A stretch of DNA of 64,000 bases, taken from assembly GCA_022385755.1 (NCBI GenBank), contig MU278365.1, positions 248,001-312,000 of the forward strand, read 5' to 3'. The DNA comes from Trametopsis cervina. Its lineage: Eukaryota > Basidiomycota > Agaricomycetes > Polyporales > Irpicaceae. The first letter of the stretch is position 1. Every line of letters begins with the position of its first letter. Shown one piece after another: positions 23,204 to 35,702 of the stretch. The position numbers and the translations under genes are program-made. Under the pieces are notes generated by a model. That model was not told the DNA's origin and made no database searches. It was given only the letters and a program-made list of their open reading frames with translations.

Positions 23204-23542
23204 CCAGCTCAGTCACTGCCAGCAAATGTGGTCGTCCAGTCCAAGTCGAGATCACGCTAATCGCAATCTCACCGGGCGGCAGGGTGATGACCGACGTCGA
23301 ACGCATCCGTGCAATTGCCAGCTCATGATATCAAAATTCTACAGTCGAGGCAGGAAAAGGCTACGGGAGGCTCAAAAGCATGTTACATTAATTTATAATA
23401 AATCGAATTGTACCCCCCAGGCACTTTGATGGCAGAGGAGTACTGTATGATACATCATATACCTTGCACAAATCTTACACTGAAAGTATTACATGGCAGC
23501 AAAGAGAGGCAATCGTGCCGAATCATCAAAATAAAAATAAGC
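23204..23542. other. Intergenic region between ProRS and the MYND protein
   Basis: About 340 bp: ProRS promoter and MYND-gene 3' UTR. Contains AT-rich stretches near 23385-23405. No gene seen. Confidence 0.45.
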
Positions 23543-25914
23543 CTAGGATTCTGCTTGCGCTTTTTTGCATGCGACCCTGTGCTCCGGCCAGTGCGACTTC
23601 TGACAGCTTGAGTCGCAGTACCTAGAAATGCACCGAGTTAGCGCATAGCATAGCTTGCGGCGCAGGTGAAGACTCACTTCGTTTTAGCACAGCCGCTACA
23701 CTTTCGAAGCGCAGCACTAGGATTACCACAGTACGCGCATCGGTAAAGCTCCAGGCTGGTGCTACCGCCCAACTTGGGATGGTAGCAGCGTGCGTGGGGA
23801 CCGTCATGCTCGCCATCATCGACACTCAGTCCTTCGAGCCACGCCTCCAAATTGTCGCCTGCTCTGGCGGTGGATCGAAGCTGGGTGTCACCGCTGGCAT
23901 ACATGGTGTCAAGGCGTTCTATCAGCGGCTGCCATTCCGTATAGCTGGCCTTGTATTGCTTCATGACGAGTTCGCGAGTAAGGCGTAGCTGGGTACGAAC
24001 GTAAGGCGTTCCGAAGAATTCACCAAATTTGCGCGTGGTTTCGAGCTGTTTCAGATAAGGCTAAAATGCACGGTGAGCAAACATGAGCGCAAATACGTAG
24101 TCCCTACTCACGTTCAATTCGGTCAGGTCCAAGCTGAGTTCCGGTCCACGGAGAGCAATGGTTAGGAGTATGTGCCAGCTGAGCATGCCAGACATGTGCC
24201 GCGAGTCCGGTGATGCCTCCGTTATATACGCCCGAGTGTCCTCCAATGCCGATGTAAGAAATGCAATGCCTTCGGAGTATTCTGCATCCCCAGCTCGGGA
24301 GTTTTGCAACTTCAGTAAACCCAGTTGAGCTGCGTGTTCAGTTCCGCGCCATAACAAGAACGTCTTGATGAACAAAGACATCTGTTTGCTTTTGAGCCCC
24401 TTCTTGGATGCCCGCAGCCCTTCCGGTAGATCCTTTGCGGTCAATCCGATAACGTAGTAGAAGTATGACACTTCAGGACTACGTTCCACAGCTTTCCTGG
24501 CCAGAGCCAGAGCCTCAGGCAGCCGCTGGCGCATGATGAGGAACTTACATTCCAGGATGTCGGCCTTGTCCAGGTCAGATGATGATCCTTTCTTGCGGAG
24601 AGCTTTGGAGCAGTGCGGCAATGAATCCGACCACATTTGGAACGGAAGCCCAATATCTATAACTTCCATCACACCAGTCGTTGGATTGGGCGATTGATAC
24701 ATTCCTTCGGTGATAGCAAATTCCGTGCGCAAGACCAGCTCGACTAGTGTATTTCCCAGGGCATAGAGGTCATGGTCCTGGACGCATTTCTGCATGGCCT
24801 TCTGGAAATCCCCACCGGTTTTCAGAATAATGTATGTGTCGCACCGAGCGGGTCCGAAGTTCATCAGTATGTCGCTGAGTTCATCGGGAAAGCCGCGCTG
24901 AACAGCAGCTATAAAGGTGTTGGGATCGAGATGTCCATACTCTATATCGGACTCCTCCTGGACCAAACGGAACAAGCCTCCGAGGGATGTGCATCGAAGG
25001 GCGACTTCTTTGCTGCGCAGAGACGCGGTCATGAGTCTCACAAGAGGGGGAAGAGCTTTGATTTCCCTGTGACATGGGATAGCAATGGTAGAAAAAAGCT
25101 CTAGAGCGTGGGTTAGGAGGTAGCCGCTTGACTTGGGATTCCGGATATTCCGCAGGACGAGACGCAAAACGGAAGGGATGTCGAGTGCGCTCATGTTGCG
25201 CTCTTGAACAGATGCGGACGATTCATCGTCATTCACTACAGCTGACGTAGTGTGCGCGAGAGTGGCAACGATTAGTTCATTGACTTTAGTGTCGTCAGGG
25301 AACTCCTCCATGAGACGAACGAGAGTGGGGGTTTGTCGAGCAATTTCTCTACGAAAATCCGCGCCTCCATGGTGGGTGACGGTAGACAGTGCCTGAAGAC
25401 CAACGTAGCGAGTGGATTTTTTGTCGAATAGTGGTAGCATCTTTTCCACGAGACCTGGTGTCCTGTAGGTCAAGGACGCACTTTGCACGAGCCGTGTATG
25501 ACTTACCCGCTTTGACTAGCCTGTTACGAAGTATTACATCCGCGCACATAGCAGCCCAGATACCGACTATACCGCCGGTCACCTTTTCGTTATCTATATA
25601 CTTGTTATATGCGTTTTCCAGGTTCTGATGGATCTGGTCAAAGTTGGCGTGATATTTCTTCAGTCCACTACGTTTATCCAGGTCTTTACAGTTCAGTTTT
25701 ATCGCTGCTCAGCGATATAAATCTGATATTGCGTAGACTCACCTGGAAGCTCGAACATTCGACACAACAAATGAACGACATCCGCCCAGTCTCTGGTGCT
25801 GTTGATCTCGTCGATGAAAGCATCAAGCAAAGTAGGTATGTCGACATTAGAGAGGTCGCGGCCTCCTCCAGTAGCTTTCTTGGCCTTTGATTTGCGTTTT
25901 CCTGGACCAGGCAT
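23543..25914 (-). CDS. MYND zinc-finger protein with ARM/TPR-like helical repeats
   Basis: The ATG at 25912-25914 starts MPGPGKRKSKAKKATGGGRD, a basic N-terminus. A long helical body follows (LVEKMLPLFDKKSTRYVGLQ, VALRCTSLGGLFRLVQEESD, ALGNTLVELVLRTEFAITEG, LPEALALARKAVERSPEVSY), whose repeated Leu/Ala patterns look like armadillo and then TPR repeats. The C-terminal zinc finger is complete across a last intron: CAYCGNPSAALRKCSGCAKT followed by KYCDSSCQKSHWPEHRVAC. This is the C-x2-C...C-x2-C-YC-x3-C-x7-H-x3-C spacing of MYND. The stop is at 23543-23545. About 700 residues. Similar proteins are common and uncharacterised in Agaricomycetes. MYND fingers usually bind proline-rich peptides; the partner is unknown. 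Confidence 0.82.
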
Positions 25915-26222
25915 GATCGAGAGAGTGAAGGCAACGGTTGGGGACAAAGGCACAAAATTGATGTCCGCGTGGAGCCTGCGCGACGCGACGCGACAAGAAC
26001 GCGAGACTCATTAAGATTTGATCGGAAAGTGCCGAAAGCACAGTACGGTCCTTCGAGCGTCATTGCAAGGTCGAAAGGAACATGTGTGTGGAATAAATTG
26101 AGTGCTATAGATACAGGACGTGGTGTATACCTTCACTGCGCGCACAAAAACTATGGTCTTCTATATCTGAATCAATGCAATTACTTATCGAACATGAGAA
26201 CCTACCAAGTCCGTGTGTATAC
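25915..26222. other. Intergenic region between MYND and deubiquitinase genes
   Basis: About 308 bp: promoter side of the MYND gene and 3' end of the deubiquitinase. No gene seen. Confidence 0.45.
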
Positions 26223-29200
26223 CTAGATCCGTTCATACATACATAGATACGCTTTGGCCTTGAGCACCTCCTCAAATGATACCAGCCGCACATTTGTATC
26301 ACTGATGTATGCCCACTGACGCTTGTGTTCCGAGGGGACTGGTGGTTTCTCCCCGGAGGCGGGTGTAGTAGCAGGGGAGGACTTTTGACCGTCTTTGGAT
26401 GGAAGAGCTGTGTAAGCGATGTAATGGCCCCCCAACTGCGGATAATAGCATTAGAATTATGAATCGCGGTGACTAGAGTCCGCTTACCATATTGCCGATA
26501 TGCACTACAACAGCATACAAGCGATACATGCATGCCGCATCTTTGTCGCCTTTCTCCTTGTGCTTGCTTCTGCTCAGACCGAAGTCTTCCTTCTTCGGTG
26601 CCAGATACGGTGCAAGGTCGAGATATTCCGGAAACGAGACAAAATCGTCCAGCTTTTTAAACCCAGATGAAAAGGACATTGCATACGGCGACTTTGATGT
26701 CTGCTGGAAGCGCTTGAGGTGGATGACCAATACCGGAGGCGGGGTCGCGATGAGATAGCGCTTGTATGTCCTTCTCAAGACGACTTGTTCGGAGCGAGGA
26801 ATCTTGCGGGATGTCGAGCCTTCAGATTCAGCATTCGCTATGCGGGGCAACCGCTCCACAGATGCTCGAGGCGACACCGAAGGAGAAGCGGAGGGGGAGG
26901 CTACCGACGAGGCATCAGAGTAGACGGAGACGTCTGCGGAGGCGTCGCTTGCAGAATCGTAGCTCTCGTCTCCAGACATCTCGTCTTCCTCCTCAGGGCC
27001 CCTCTTTCCGGCCCTGTACTTTTTCGTGGTGGGAGGTTGTAGGGTATCTCTAATCACCGCGTCCGACCGTTTCTCTTCTTCCTCTTGATCCTGTTCTGGA
27101 ATAGGGGAAGGCGACGATAATGGGGTGTCAGGCTCAGTCGTAGATATCAACGGGATAGGAATGCCGCCATATGAGGGTAATGGCGCATCGGGGGTTTGTA
27201 CGGGCGCTGTAACTGCGTCTTCAGTCTCGGCATGTAAAGCCAGCATCGGCGGCTTATGAACCGCAGATTGAACAGACTGGAATGTGGTAGGGGCGGATGA
27301 GACGGAAGCCGAGTCCGAGAAGACAAAGGATGTGACGTCCGCGCTGTCCGAGATGAGGGTTGTTGATGCGGGGGAAACATATCCTTGCATAGTGACGTCC
27401 ACGGAGCTTGTGGTGTCCGTCCTTGACATGAGAGGTCGAGCTACCCGCTCGGTTCCATCAAGGGGAGAACTGGGCTGTGATTCATCATCACCCTCCTCCT
27501 CACTTTCCTCTTCGACTACTTCTTTCCGAGGTTTGTATGTACCCTGGGCGATCTTCCAGCATCGATGACAACCCACCATATTGTCTCCCTCGAGTACCTC
27601 CACAGATGTGAAAAGTCTGAGACACTCTTCTATACCAGGGAGATGGCCCATCTTGACGAGCAAAGCTTGTGCTGACAGTGGCGTCGATGTGGGTGCACCG
27701 ATGAGAGCTTGGTGTATCATGGAAAACGTCGATCCCGCTGGGTGAACGTCCGCCAGAACCCTCCGCATATATTCACTCTCTTCGCGCGATGGCTTATATG
27801 GTCGCTGTTGAGATTTCTGGGCATGGCTATGTTTGATATGATCGTTCTGTCCGAGTGACGAATGTTGTCGAAATGGACTAGGCATGCGAGGCGTGGGTGG
27901 AGAGACAGCCGGGGACAGAACCAGGGGAGGCGAAGGTAAGTCTACAGCGCCGTTCACATTGATGTCCTTGGCCAGCACCCCTTCCACCAAAGGACTTGAT
28001 ACTTGAATACGAGGAGAGCTCGTACTCGCAGCTGGCCGCTCCCGACTGGCGTTACGGGAGCTGGGCTTTGATCTGCTCAGTCTTTTCTCCAGTGAAGTCT
28101 TGGCTGCGCCGCCCATGGACATGCTTATTCGACGACTAATCTTTCCCCATGCATCATCCTTCTTGTCTCCCTTGTCTCCCTTTTCCCCTTCGTTTCCGTT
28201 CGCCTCTGCAAAGCTGATATGAGTCGGTTCATCCTTCGGCGCCACCTCGACAGCTGGAAGGGAAGGTTTTGCCTCGGGGGCTGGTTCGGCTGGTCCCCCT
28301 CCAGAGTTTTCTGGCTCTACGGCCCCTACTATGTGTTCCAGACTACGTCTGCGGGAATCAACATCTACTGGAGGGTCTACGTGGTCGGGTGAGAGGTTGA
28401 GGCTGCGCCGTATAGGGCTGGTTGGTACTGAGGACGACCGCTGCGAGCGCGCCTTCGGAATTAGCCGCAGTTTCTTTGCGATGTCCTTGAAGCGGTCCCG
28501 TTTGCGTTCTTTCATGTAATCCTCGGGCTTGATGCTCAGACTGAGATCATTGAAGTCCTCGTGAGTAACAGAGATCTTCTTGCATGTATCGCAGACCAGG
28601 ATGCTCGCAAGTCTGCCGCCAAATACCATGTCAACGAAGGGAACGAGTTTGTCTTCCTCTGGTATCGCGTTTGATGGTTGCCTTGTCCGTCTGCGCCTTC
28701 CCTTTGGAGGTGGCGGAGGCGGGGGTTGACGCTTCTTGATTATCTATACCAGAGTCACACACATCGTATTACTTCCTCATATACGAGACACTTACATCGA
28801 CCTCCTCTAGACGGATTGCGTCCAGTAGATGTGTGAGGAACTCGTGAGCATCTTGCTGGCGGAAGTCAAGGTACTGATCATATTTGCGTCCAATGGTCGT
28901 CAATATATCTCTATAAGAGTAAACTCAGCTCCATTCGTATGAGTAACGAACAGTTGACTCACTTCGGGCTCATGCTCTCCCGTTTCTGGTTCTCCTGTAT
29001 ATCCCAAGCTCTACGCAATAATGCGACGAAAACATCCCCAAGCGGCATACCCTGCTCCCATGCACGCTCGTACTGCCCGCCTCGTCCATGGCCGTTTGTG
29101 AGTTGGGGCGATTTGCGTGCCGCAATGAGTGGATACGATGAGGAAGATGGCACTGGGTCCTCGAAATCGGCGAGCGAATGCAGCAGCGGAGTGGCAATAA

Positions 29201-29409
29201 GCTATAGAAGAAGCGACGCCGGAGTGTGTAAGCAGCGTCGGTCACCGGCGAGAAAGGACAAGTCGTACCCCTTGCAATGTCGAGTTCATGAAGCAGGTGT
29301 TCCCATGGTTGATCAAGCCTGGCGGGAGATGGGCATCTTTCTCCTCCTCTTCTTTCTGCTTTCGAGCCCAGTACAGCTCCTGGGGCGTTGGTTTCTTGTT
29401 CTTTCCCAT
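26223..29409 (-). CDS. Ubiquitin carboxyl-terminal hydrolase, USP16/45-like
   Basis: Cysteine protease that removes ubiquitin. The start at 29407-29409 gives MGKNKKPTPQELYWARKQKE, then the Cys box PPGLINHGNTCFMNSTLQG (catalytic Cys in GNTCFMN). Next come ESMSPK joined to DILTTIGRKYDQYLDFRQQD and AHEFLTHLLDAIRLEE (QQDAHEF box), and LASILVCDTCKKISVTHEDF. The His box is LGGHYIAYT near 26430-26400, and the end is QWAYISDTNVRLVSF...AYLCMYERI. Between the two halves of the catalytic domain lies a Ser/Pro-rich, low-complexity insert of more than 400 residues (28560-26760), as in USP16/USP45-type enzymes. No N-terminal zf-UBP domain is visible, so assignment to USP16 rather than another USP is tentative. 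Confidence 0.92.
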
Positions 29410-29703
29410 TACAACAGAAAGAGTGGGTGGTGGGTGACAATGATAAGGAACAAGGTGTAAGGACAGACGGGGAAAGGATTAAGTGGGTGGTATGCCGTAT
29501 GGTAAGTGCCTGAGTGAGATTGGCCCGAGACACGACACCGATCTAACATCTGGTGGCGGCCGCGGCACAGTTCCATTGCTCATCTTGGCGCCCACTGACG
29601 ACTGCTGTTGCTGCGCCCAATGACAGGCTGGTCGGTGTGCTCTGATGTGCCATGTCCACCTGCTACTGCTGCGGTAATGCTGCGGTATACGACGTATTCT
29701 ACG

Positions 29704-31074
29704 TTATAATTTGGCTAGCACCTCTCTCAACTTCTCTACTACAGTCTTGTTCTCCTCTGCCGTACCGATGGTGACCCGTAGACACCCAGCGCAGCCAGGT
29801 TCATTGCCTCGATAGCGGACAACAACCCTTTCCTCCTCAGCCATCGTCTTGTAAACCCTCTGGGCGCGGACGCTGTCTGGCTTTCCGCTACCGCCCTTCT
29901 CCAGCACAGGAACCATAATGAAATTGGCGTCATTGCTGCCAATCGCAGCACCAAGTTCCGGAAATTGTGACAATGCATCGAGGAGCCAAGCTCGGCCGGC
30001 GGTGAGTGAGGCCACCTTCGCGTGCATGGCGGACACGGCCTTCGGTGACAGTGCGGAGAGGGCCAGCGAGGCAGTCGGTGTGGAGATGTTGTACGGTGCC
30101 TTCGTGTTCATGAGGATGTGGATCAACGCTGGATGCGCGATCGCGATACCCAACCTACACGGGATTAGACCGTGTTTGTGGAAGAAACTATGGTGAACGA
30201 GACGCACCGTATGGCCGCCAACCCGAAACTCTTGCTCAGTGTCTGCATGACACACAAGTTCGCGTACTCAAGTACCAGCGAGGCCGCACTAGCATTGTCA
30301 CCGGCGAAGTCGACGTACGCCTCGTCTACCACTACAACCCCCTTGAACTCCTCGAAGTCTAACAACGCTCGGATCGTTGATAGAGGAATAAGCGTTCCTG
30401 TGGGGTTTCCCGGAGAACACAAGAACACCAGTTTGATGGTTGGATCAGAACGTATAGTTTGTTTTATCTGTTGCAGTGCGTTACGGTCAAACCATCAAGA
30501 TGAGCTTATACGGAAGCTGGGCTCACACCTCCTCAAGCTTCACTGAGAACCTGCCGGATTCTCCTCCCTCGCCATTGCTTCCGTCCAGTTGCAGAGGTAT
30601 CTTCACGACGCCGACGTCGTTGACCTGCGCGCACACCGCATACATTCCATAGGTGGGTGGTGTAGTGAGGATCTTCTCCTTCCCTGGCGCGACACATACT
30701 CGCATAAGCAAATCGATAACCTCGTCAGATCCTACACCCAAGAATACATATTCTGTGCCCGGGAGGGACCTGATCTCCGCTATTCGGGCTTTGATTGGAT
30801 CGTGGGTAGGTGAAGGGTAGCGGTGGAGGTCAAGATCTAGTGTATGTTCCAGTTCTTTGTCTATCGTCGTCGAAGCATCCTGGACCTGTGATGGTGAAGG
30901 TATTGAGTGCCCCAATGCATTCTCGTTCGCATCAAGCAGTACGCCTTCCGAGTAGTCGTCTCTTGCGCTTCTATATGGGTGTAATGCGAGAATGTTTGGG
31001 CGGATCACGCTCTCAATGTCAAAGTGAGCGGGTTTTGTCGGGTAGAGCGACGAGTCGAGACCGATGATTGTCAT
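29704..31074 (-). CDS. HIS5: Histidinol-phosphate aminotransferase
   Basis: PLP aminotransferase of histidine biosynthesis that converts imidazole-acetol phosphate and glutamate to histidinol phosphate. Exon 1 starts at ATG 31072-31074 (MTIIGLDSSLYP), with IRPNILALHPYRSARDDYSE, LLDANENALG and VFLGVGSDEVIDLLMR. Exon 2 has MFLCSPGNPTGTLIPLST, GVVVVDEAYVDFAGDNA and the PLP-lysine stretch TLSKSFGLAAIR. Exon 3 has LGIAIAHPALIHILMNTKAP and YN and ends near VVEKLREVLAKL; stop 29704-29706. Length is normal for the family (about 410 aa). Introns fall near 30500 and 30200. It is followed on the same strand by the deubiquitinase gene but is not co-transcribed as far as can be told. Confidence 0.96.
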
Positions 31075-31304
31075 CTTTGAAATGCTGTCTGAGGGTTGGT
31101 TGACGGAGTGGGAGGCAGGATGGCCTTGGAGGAGTCAGTATGAGAACAGCAGCTATAAATTCATGTTATTGGATGGCGAACCTGACTCAATTATCCGGCC
31201 CGCTTTTCCGTCCTTTATCTCATCGCGAGTTCGTTGCAGATCAAGAAGTGCGCAGGATTTTCGTTTAACTCGTACATCCTTGTGTTTATTCTACATAGTA
31301 TTTA

Positions 31305-32625
31305 CTATAAAATAAGCCTCCATACTTTCGTGTGCCCGTCATCAGCAGCGGTGGCGAAAATGCCTTCCATACCGGGCCTGGTGCACCAAGCGATGGCGTT
31401 GAGATCATGTACGCCGTGTGCGCCGTCGAGACGAGCAATGATCTTGTGCTCGATTCTGGGCGGCTTATCCGTGTCGTCGACAATCTCCTATGAACAATAG
31501 ATCGACAAAGTTCTCGTTAACTTTAGGAGTCAACTCACCGTAATCTGCCAAATCATGACTGTGCCGTCTCCTCCTGTGCTAGCCAAGCAGCCCAAATCCT
31601 CGCGGCCGTTCTGTTCAGAAATATCTCCAGCACGACTTTTACACCAGCTGATGGAGAAGACGCTTCTTTCATGTCCCTCCAACACGGCCGCGCATTCGAA
31701 CTTGATGTCGCCTTTGCCGGGAAGTCGTCGCCAGAGGCGGATGGTGTGGTCGTCGGAACTGGACGCGAGGTACCGCCCCTCTTCAGGTTGCCAAGCTAGA
31801 CTCCACACAGTTGAATCATGCCCTGTGAGAGTGGCGGCGCAAAACCAATCGTCCGATGGGTCGTCTAGATATAGCTTTATCGTATCGTCGTACGAGGCTG
31901 ATGCGAGAATCTGTGCTATTTCATCATCAATGCGAAGAAGATAAAAAGATAATGCTCAGCCTATTGGGATGTGACTGACCTCCTCTGTCGGATGCCAAGC
32001 AACCGCTTTGACGTCTTGACTGTGTTCCATGAGAACACCCATGCATTCAAAGTCGGAGTCGGGATGAACTTGACTTCAGGTTAACGCCGAAGGGTGGGAT
32101 GGGCAGTGAGACATGCATACCTTCCCATATCCACACCGTCTTGTCTCGACTGCAACTTGCCAATAGGGTTCCGCTGCTTGAGTACGCCACGCTTTTGCAC
32201 TCCGTCTCGTGACCTTCCAACAGGCTCATACATTCCCATTCTCCCGCTCCATTACCCTCATCTTCCTCTTCCTGAGCCCATATCCCGATGTTAGCGTCGA
32301 AAGATGCGGTAGCAAGCGTCTGCCCGGACGGCGACCATGCTACTGCTCGGACAGTCTTTGTGTGACCGGTTGCAATCGATGTGTTCAGCTCAAATTTCGG
32401 TGCCTCCGTGGAGTCACTAGGTACCGTATAGTTGTATAGTCGGACCGTTTTGTCTGCGGAGCATGAAGCTAACAGAGAGCGGGTAGGATTCCATGCAACA
32501 TTCCAGGCTCTGTCTTCATGACCTGTATGCGGGGATCAGACACAACATATCTGGAATTAATGTATTTGTAGCTTGCCTGCCAGATCCGCTATAAGGTCTA
32601 TTTTACCCTGCAGATCCACATCCAT
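31305..32625 (-). CDS. CIA1: Cytosolic iron-sulfur assembly WD40 protein CIA1 (CIAO1)
   Basis: A seven-bladed WD40 propeller that, with MMS19 and the CIA2 protein, delivers Fe-S clusters to cytosolic and nuclear apoproteins. The start at 32623-32625 gives [17 protein letters not shown], joined to [22 protein letters not shown] repeats follow in order: [67 protein letters not shown] with [53 protein letters not shown], and a final AIAWCTRP...[15 protein letters not shown]. The stop is at 31305-31307. The repeat sequences match CIAO1 closely, especially DDTIKLYxDDxxDW and the seventh blade. It diverges from membrane-protein copy A across about 670 bp. Confidence 0.94.
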
Positions 32626-33295
32626 CTGTGCTGAAGATCTTCGTTGAGGTCTGCCAGAGATTACCAGAAATGACTCTGGAACTGCAAAGCTGAGTGAGCG
32701 GACGTAGACGCTAGTGACGGATCACAAGTCCGATCGAGTGTGAATCTACTCCGGCGGATCATCACACTGTCTCACGCTCATGATTAGGTTCGAAGAACTG
32801 CACAGTCAATTTGTAGTTAGGATGTCTCCTTGGAGGATTCTGCCTGGTGGGTGGAAGGTACGGTCATTCCATCTCAACAAGCACTGTTCTCTAACACCGT
32901 TACTTAGCTTCAAACCCCGACCGAGATCTAGAAGCTGGTGAATACAACATCGATTTTTGCTCGCAACATGACGCCCCAACGCTTTGATGACCATTTGACT
33001 TTGCGCGGTCGGATTCACTTCGAACATGATACAGCAGTAAACCGTCATGCATTCCCTTCGGACCGCGCTGCCTTGTAGTTGCTCGGTCTAACCGCTTTCA
33101 CTCGCAATATTCTGATAGGCATCAAAGCGGAGTTGCTGTGCTGTAGCAGTTGCCGAAACACAATGCACGGGCATAATCGTGAGCGCTCACTCGCATGACT
33201 TGCATTCGCATCCCGACCCTCCTTGCAGTACCTTCGCCTCGACCAAGAGCCCCCTTTGTCCGACTTATCCTCTACCAGCTTCATGCCTCATTATC
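32626..33295. other. Intergenic region between CIA1 and membrane-protein copy A
   Basis: About 670 bp between two divergent genes, so it should hold both promoters. Small frames show no motif. Confidence 0.45.
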
Positions 33296-34992
33296 ATGGT
33301 AGATTGGAAAAGTCCGGAGGTCGAATTCCTATGCACATCACTCTTCACGAAGATGGTCGTCTTCCTGCTTGGCGGTTTTAGGTGCGTAATCACCTGTGTC
33401 GGAGTCAGATAATGCGTATTGATTATAGAACTCATTTCGTAGCTGGTATTTCATGGCCACATGGCATATCGTCGAAGGTTCCCTCTTGCGCAGGCGATCT
33501 AGAGTATCTTATACACACGTTTGTCTCTTTCGCTTCAAGCATCAGCAATGCAGCATCAACGTTCTTCGTTAGATACCTTACTTGCTGGGACGATATTCCC
33601 AGCTGGCCACACTCATTATGATGTAAGAGTCCGATAGCGCCTGATATTGATCGACTTCTCCTTAATATCGCCACTAGAACCATCCTTACACACATGCCAG
33701 CGCCGGTTGCGGCGTCCTGCGAGTCTCTCCGTGAGTTCAGTCCGTCAGCACGCTTTAGTCCCTTAATTCAACTACACACAGGGTTCCTACGATCAATATG
33801 CGTAAATACGGTATCTCTCTAGAGATCGTTCGCTCACGGCGTTTTAGGTTATCGGCGACATTTCGCTCGTTAGTGCAAGCTCTAATGTAGCACTTCGCGC
33901 GTACGTCACTCCAGTTGACTCTGCGTGTAGTTGACGAACTGACATAGCAACAGATATACCCTCTGGAGAGATAACACATGGGCTAGGCTTGGCATAGCAA
34001 CATGTACGCTTGTGCATCTTGTATTCGCGATACTTGGTAAGTGTGCTTGGTAGAATAACGTCCTTCTGATCATTGACCTGCAATATAGTCGGTGCTATGT
34101 CATACAAACCACGCTGGGACTCATCGCATACATTCTGCAACCTCCTCAGTACTGAAATGCAAAACTCGCTCACTGGCTTATATATCTACAGTACGCTATC
34201 GACCTTACCTAACACACGGCGGACTGACGGAAGTTCCACCCCTCTTCCTTCTCATAGCGACGGTCTGGGACTTTGTAATCCTCACTCTGACAATCACTGG
34301 TCTTCGAAGGCAACATCTACCGTCACAGTCTCCTCTTCGGGCTGTCCTCCTGACACAAGGGGTGTTATACGCGATCGTGACCTGCTTGACCTGTATCCCT
34401 GTGACTGTAAGTGATCTTGTTCACATGTCGTCGCATAGCTCCTGAGGATTGCTATCCGTCAGGTCGTAGTCCTGCTCGACTTGAACGGTTAGTACGCGGT
34501 GTTTTCTTCATGTTAGCCATGCCTACCTTAGCCCCATAGATGCTATGAATATATTCCTCAGTGTACCGAGCTGCACATTCAGGTATATTCATCTGCACTC
34601 GGTCGTAGGAAAGAATATCTAACTCCGTATGATACAGCGTTGTCGCTTCTTCAGCTGCGGTCACGCACCTGCTTAATATGAAACACGGATCTAGCGGTAA
34701 TCCCATGTACGTGATTTACACAAGATCAACTCCGCTGTGAGTTAACCTCCAAGTCCAGATCCAGACATGCATCGCCGGACCATGCGACAACGAGTACTGG
34801 CGGCTCTCAGCTGACCACAAACATCGAAATGTACGTTTCCCTTCACTATTCGCCGCGCTGGCACCCCCCTCATACATCCTCAGAGCGGGGTTCCGACTGT
34901 CGGACGATCTGGGGCTCGACGAAACCAAAACCCATGAGCTCTCACTCGGCGTGGAAAGCATTGATCATAGGGCCGACGCTGGACACATATAG
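33296..34992 (+). CDS. Uncharacterised multi-pass membrane protein, copy A (327 aa, 14 exons)
   Basis: Rebuilt from exons 33296-33381, 33443-33518, 33573-33622, 33678-33730, 33782-33801, 33848-33900, 33954-34036, 34089-34190, 34258-34406, 34463-34487, 34540-34582, 34638-34706, 34765-34830 and 34884-34992, totalling 984 nt without an internal stop. All introns are GT...AG. It begins MVDWKSPEVEFLCTSLFTKM and carries hydrophobic segments such as FTKMVVFLLGGFSW, TCTLVHLVFAIL, WDFVILTLTITGLRR and GVLYAIVTCLTCIPV. The signature VVLLDLNDAMNIFLSVPSC precedes a basic/polar cytoplasmic tail. Order and motifs resemble a large basidiomycete family of predicted seven-helix proteins (often MxxWxSPE... at the start and LNxxMN near helix 7) with no known function. 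The paralogue at 49016 has matching exon sizes. Whether it is expressed is unknown. Confidence 0.8.
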
Positions 34993-35702
34993 TTCCTTCG
35001 TTGACACGGGCGAAGGTACTGCACATCCGTTCGACTGGCACGGCTCCTCAAGTTGTACAATATGTGATACAGTTGTGTGGGTTTCCGGGGCACAAGTTAA
35101 CACATACGGTGCCATCGGTTCTCCTGATTGTAAAAGTGATACATGCAGTGATTAATCCCAACTCAAGTTACGCCTGGCTATTCTCTGTTGCGGCTACCAG
35201 TGAGCAACGATCGGAGTTGCATGTTTGCAGTGAGGTAGTGGATACGAGTCCCGTGAGCGAGTGAAGATGATAGGCTTGGTTCATGAAAAGTCGCCTCGCG
35301 GAGCTTCAGTCAGAGAACCTGAGAGAAAAGCATGATCAGATGATACGCACGATAAAAGTAAGGAAAGTCAATAGAACTAGCTTACTCCGCCGTAATGCAC
35401 AAAAGCCAGCGCCCTTCAACAAGATGATATCGGACCGCTCTTCGACGGAAGCTCTTGCGGGTCATACGACGTGGGGAGGTGAATTGAGACTCGGTCAGCA
35501 ATTCAGTCATCCCTTCAACTTCGTTTGCTGATAGACTTGTGTACAACATCAAGTTGGCGGAGCGGTATGACGACACGGAGCAACCGACAGCACGAGTAGG
35601 CTCTCCACGTCTGCCAGTGTCTGGATGCCCCATTTCAGACAACACGACTGTCCGCAATTTATAGAGACCTGGCGAGGCCATTCCAGGGCGACGAACGTTA
35701 TT
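34993..35702. other. Shared 3' region between copy A and MMS22
   Basis: About 710 bp between two convergent stops. The open frame at 35382-35681 (-) continues no MMS22 exon and has no domain. I see no gene. Confidence 0.4.

Noticed and set aside
33296..34992. Copy A as a decayed pseudogene.
   Set aside because: Short stops between homologous blocks first suggested decay, but all of them fall in GT...AG introns and the exons sum to whole codons.
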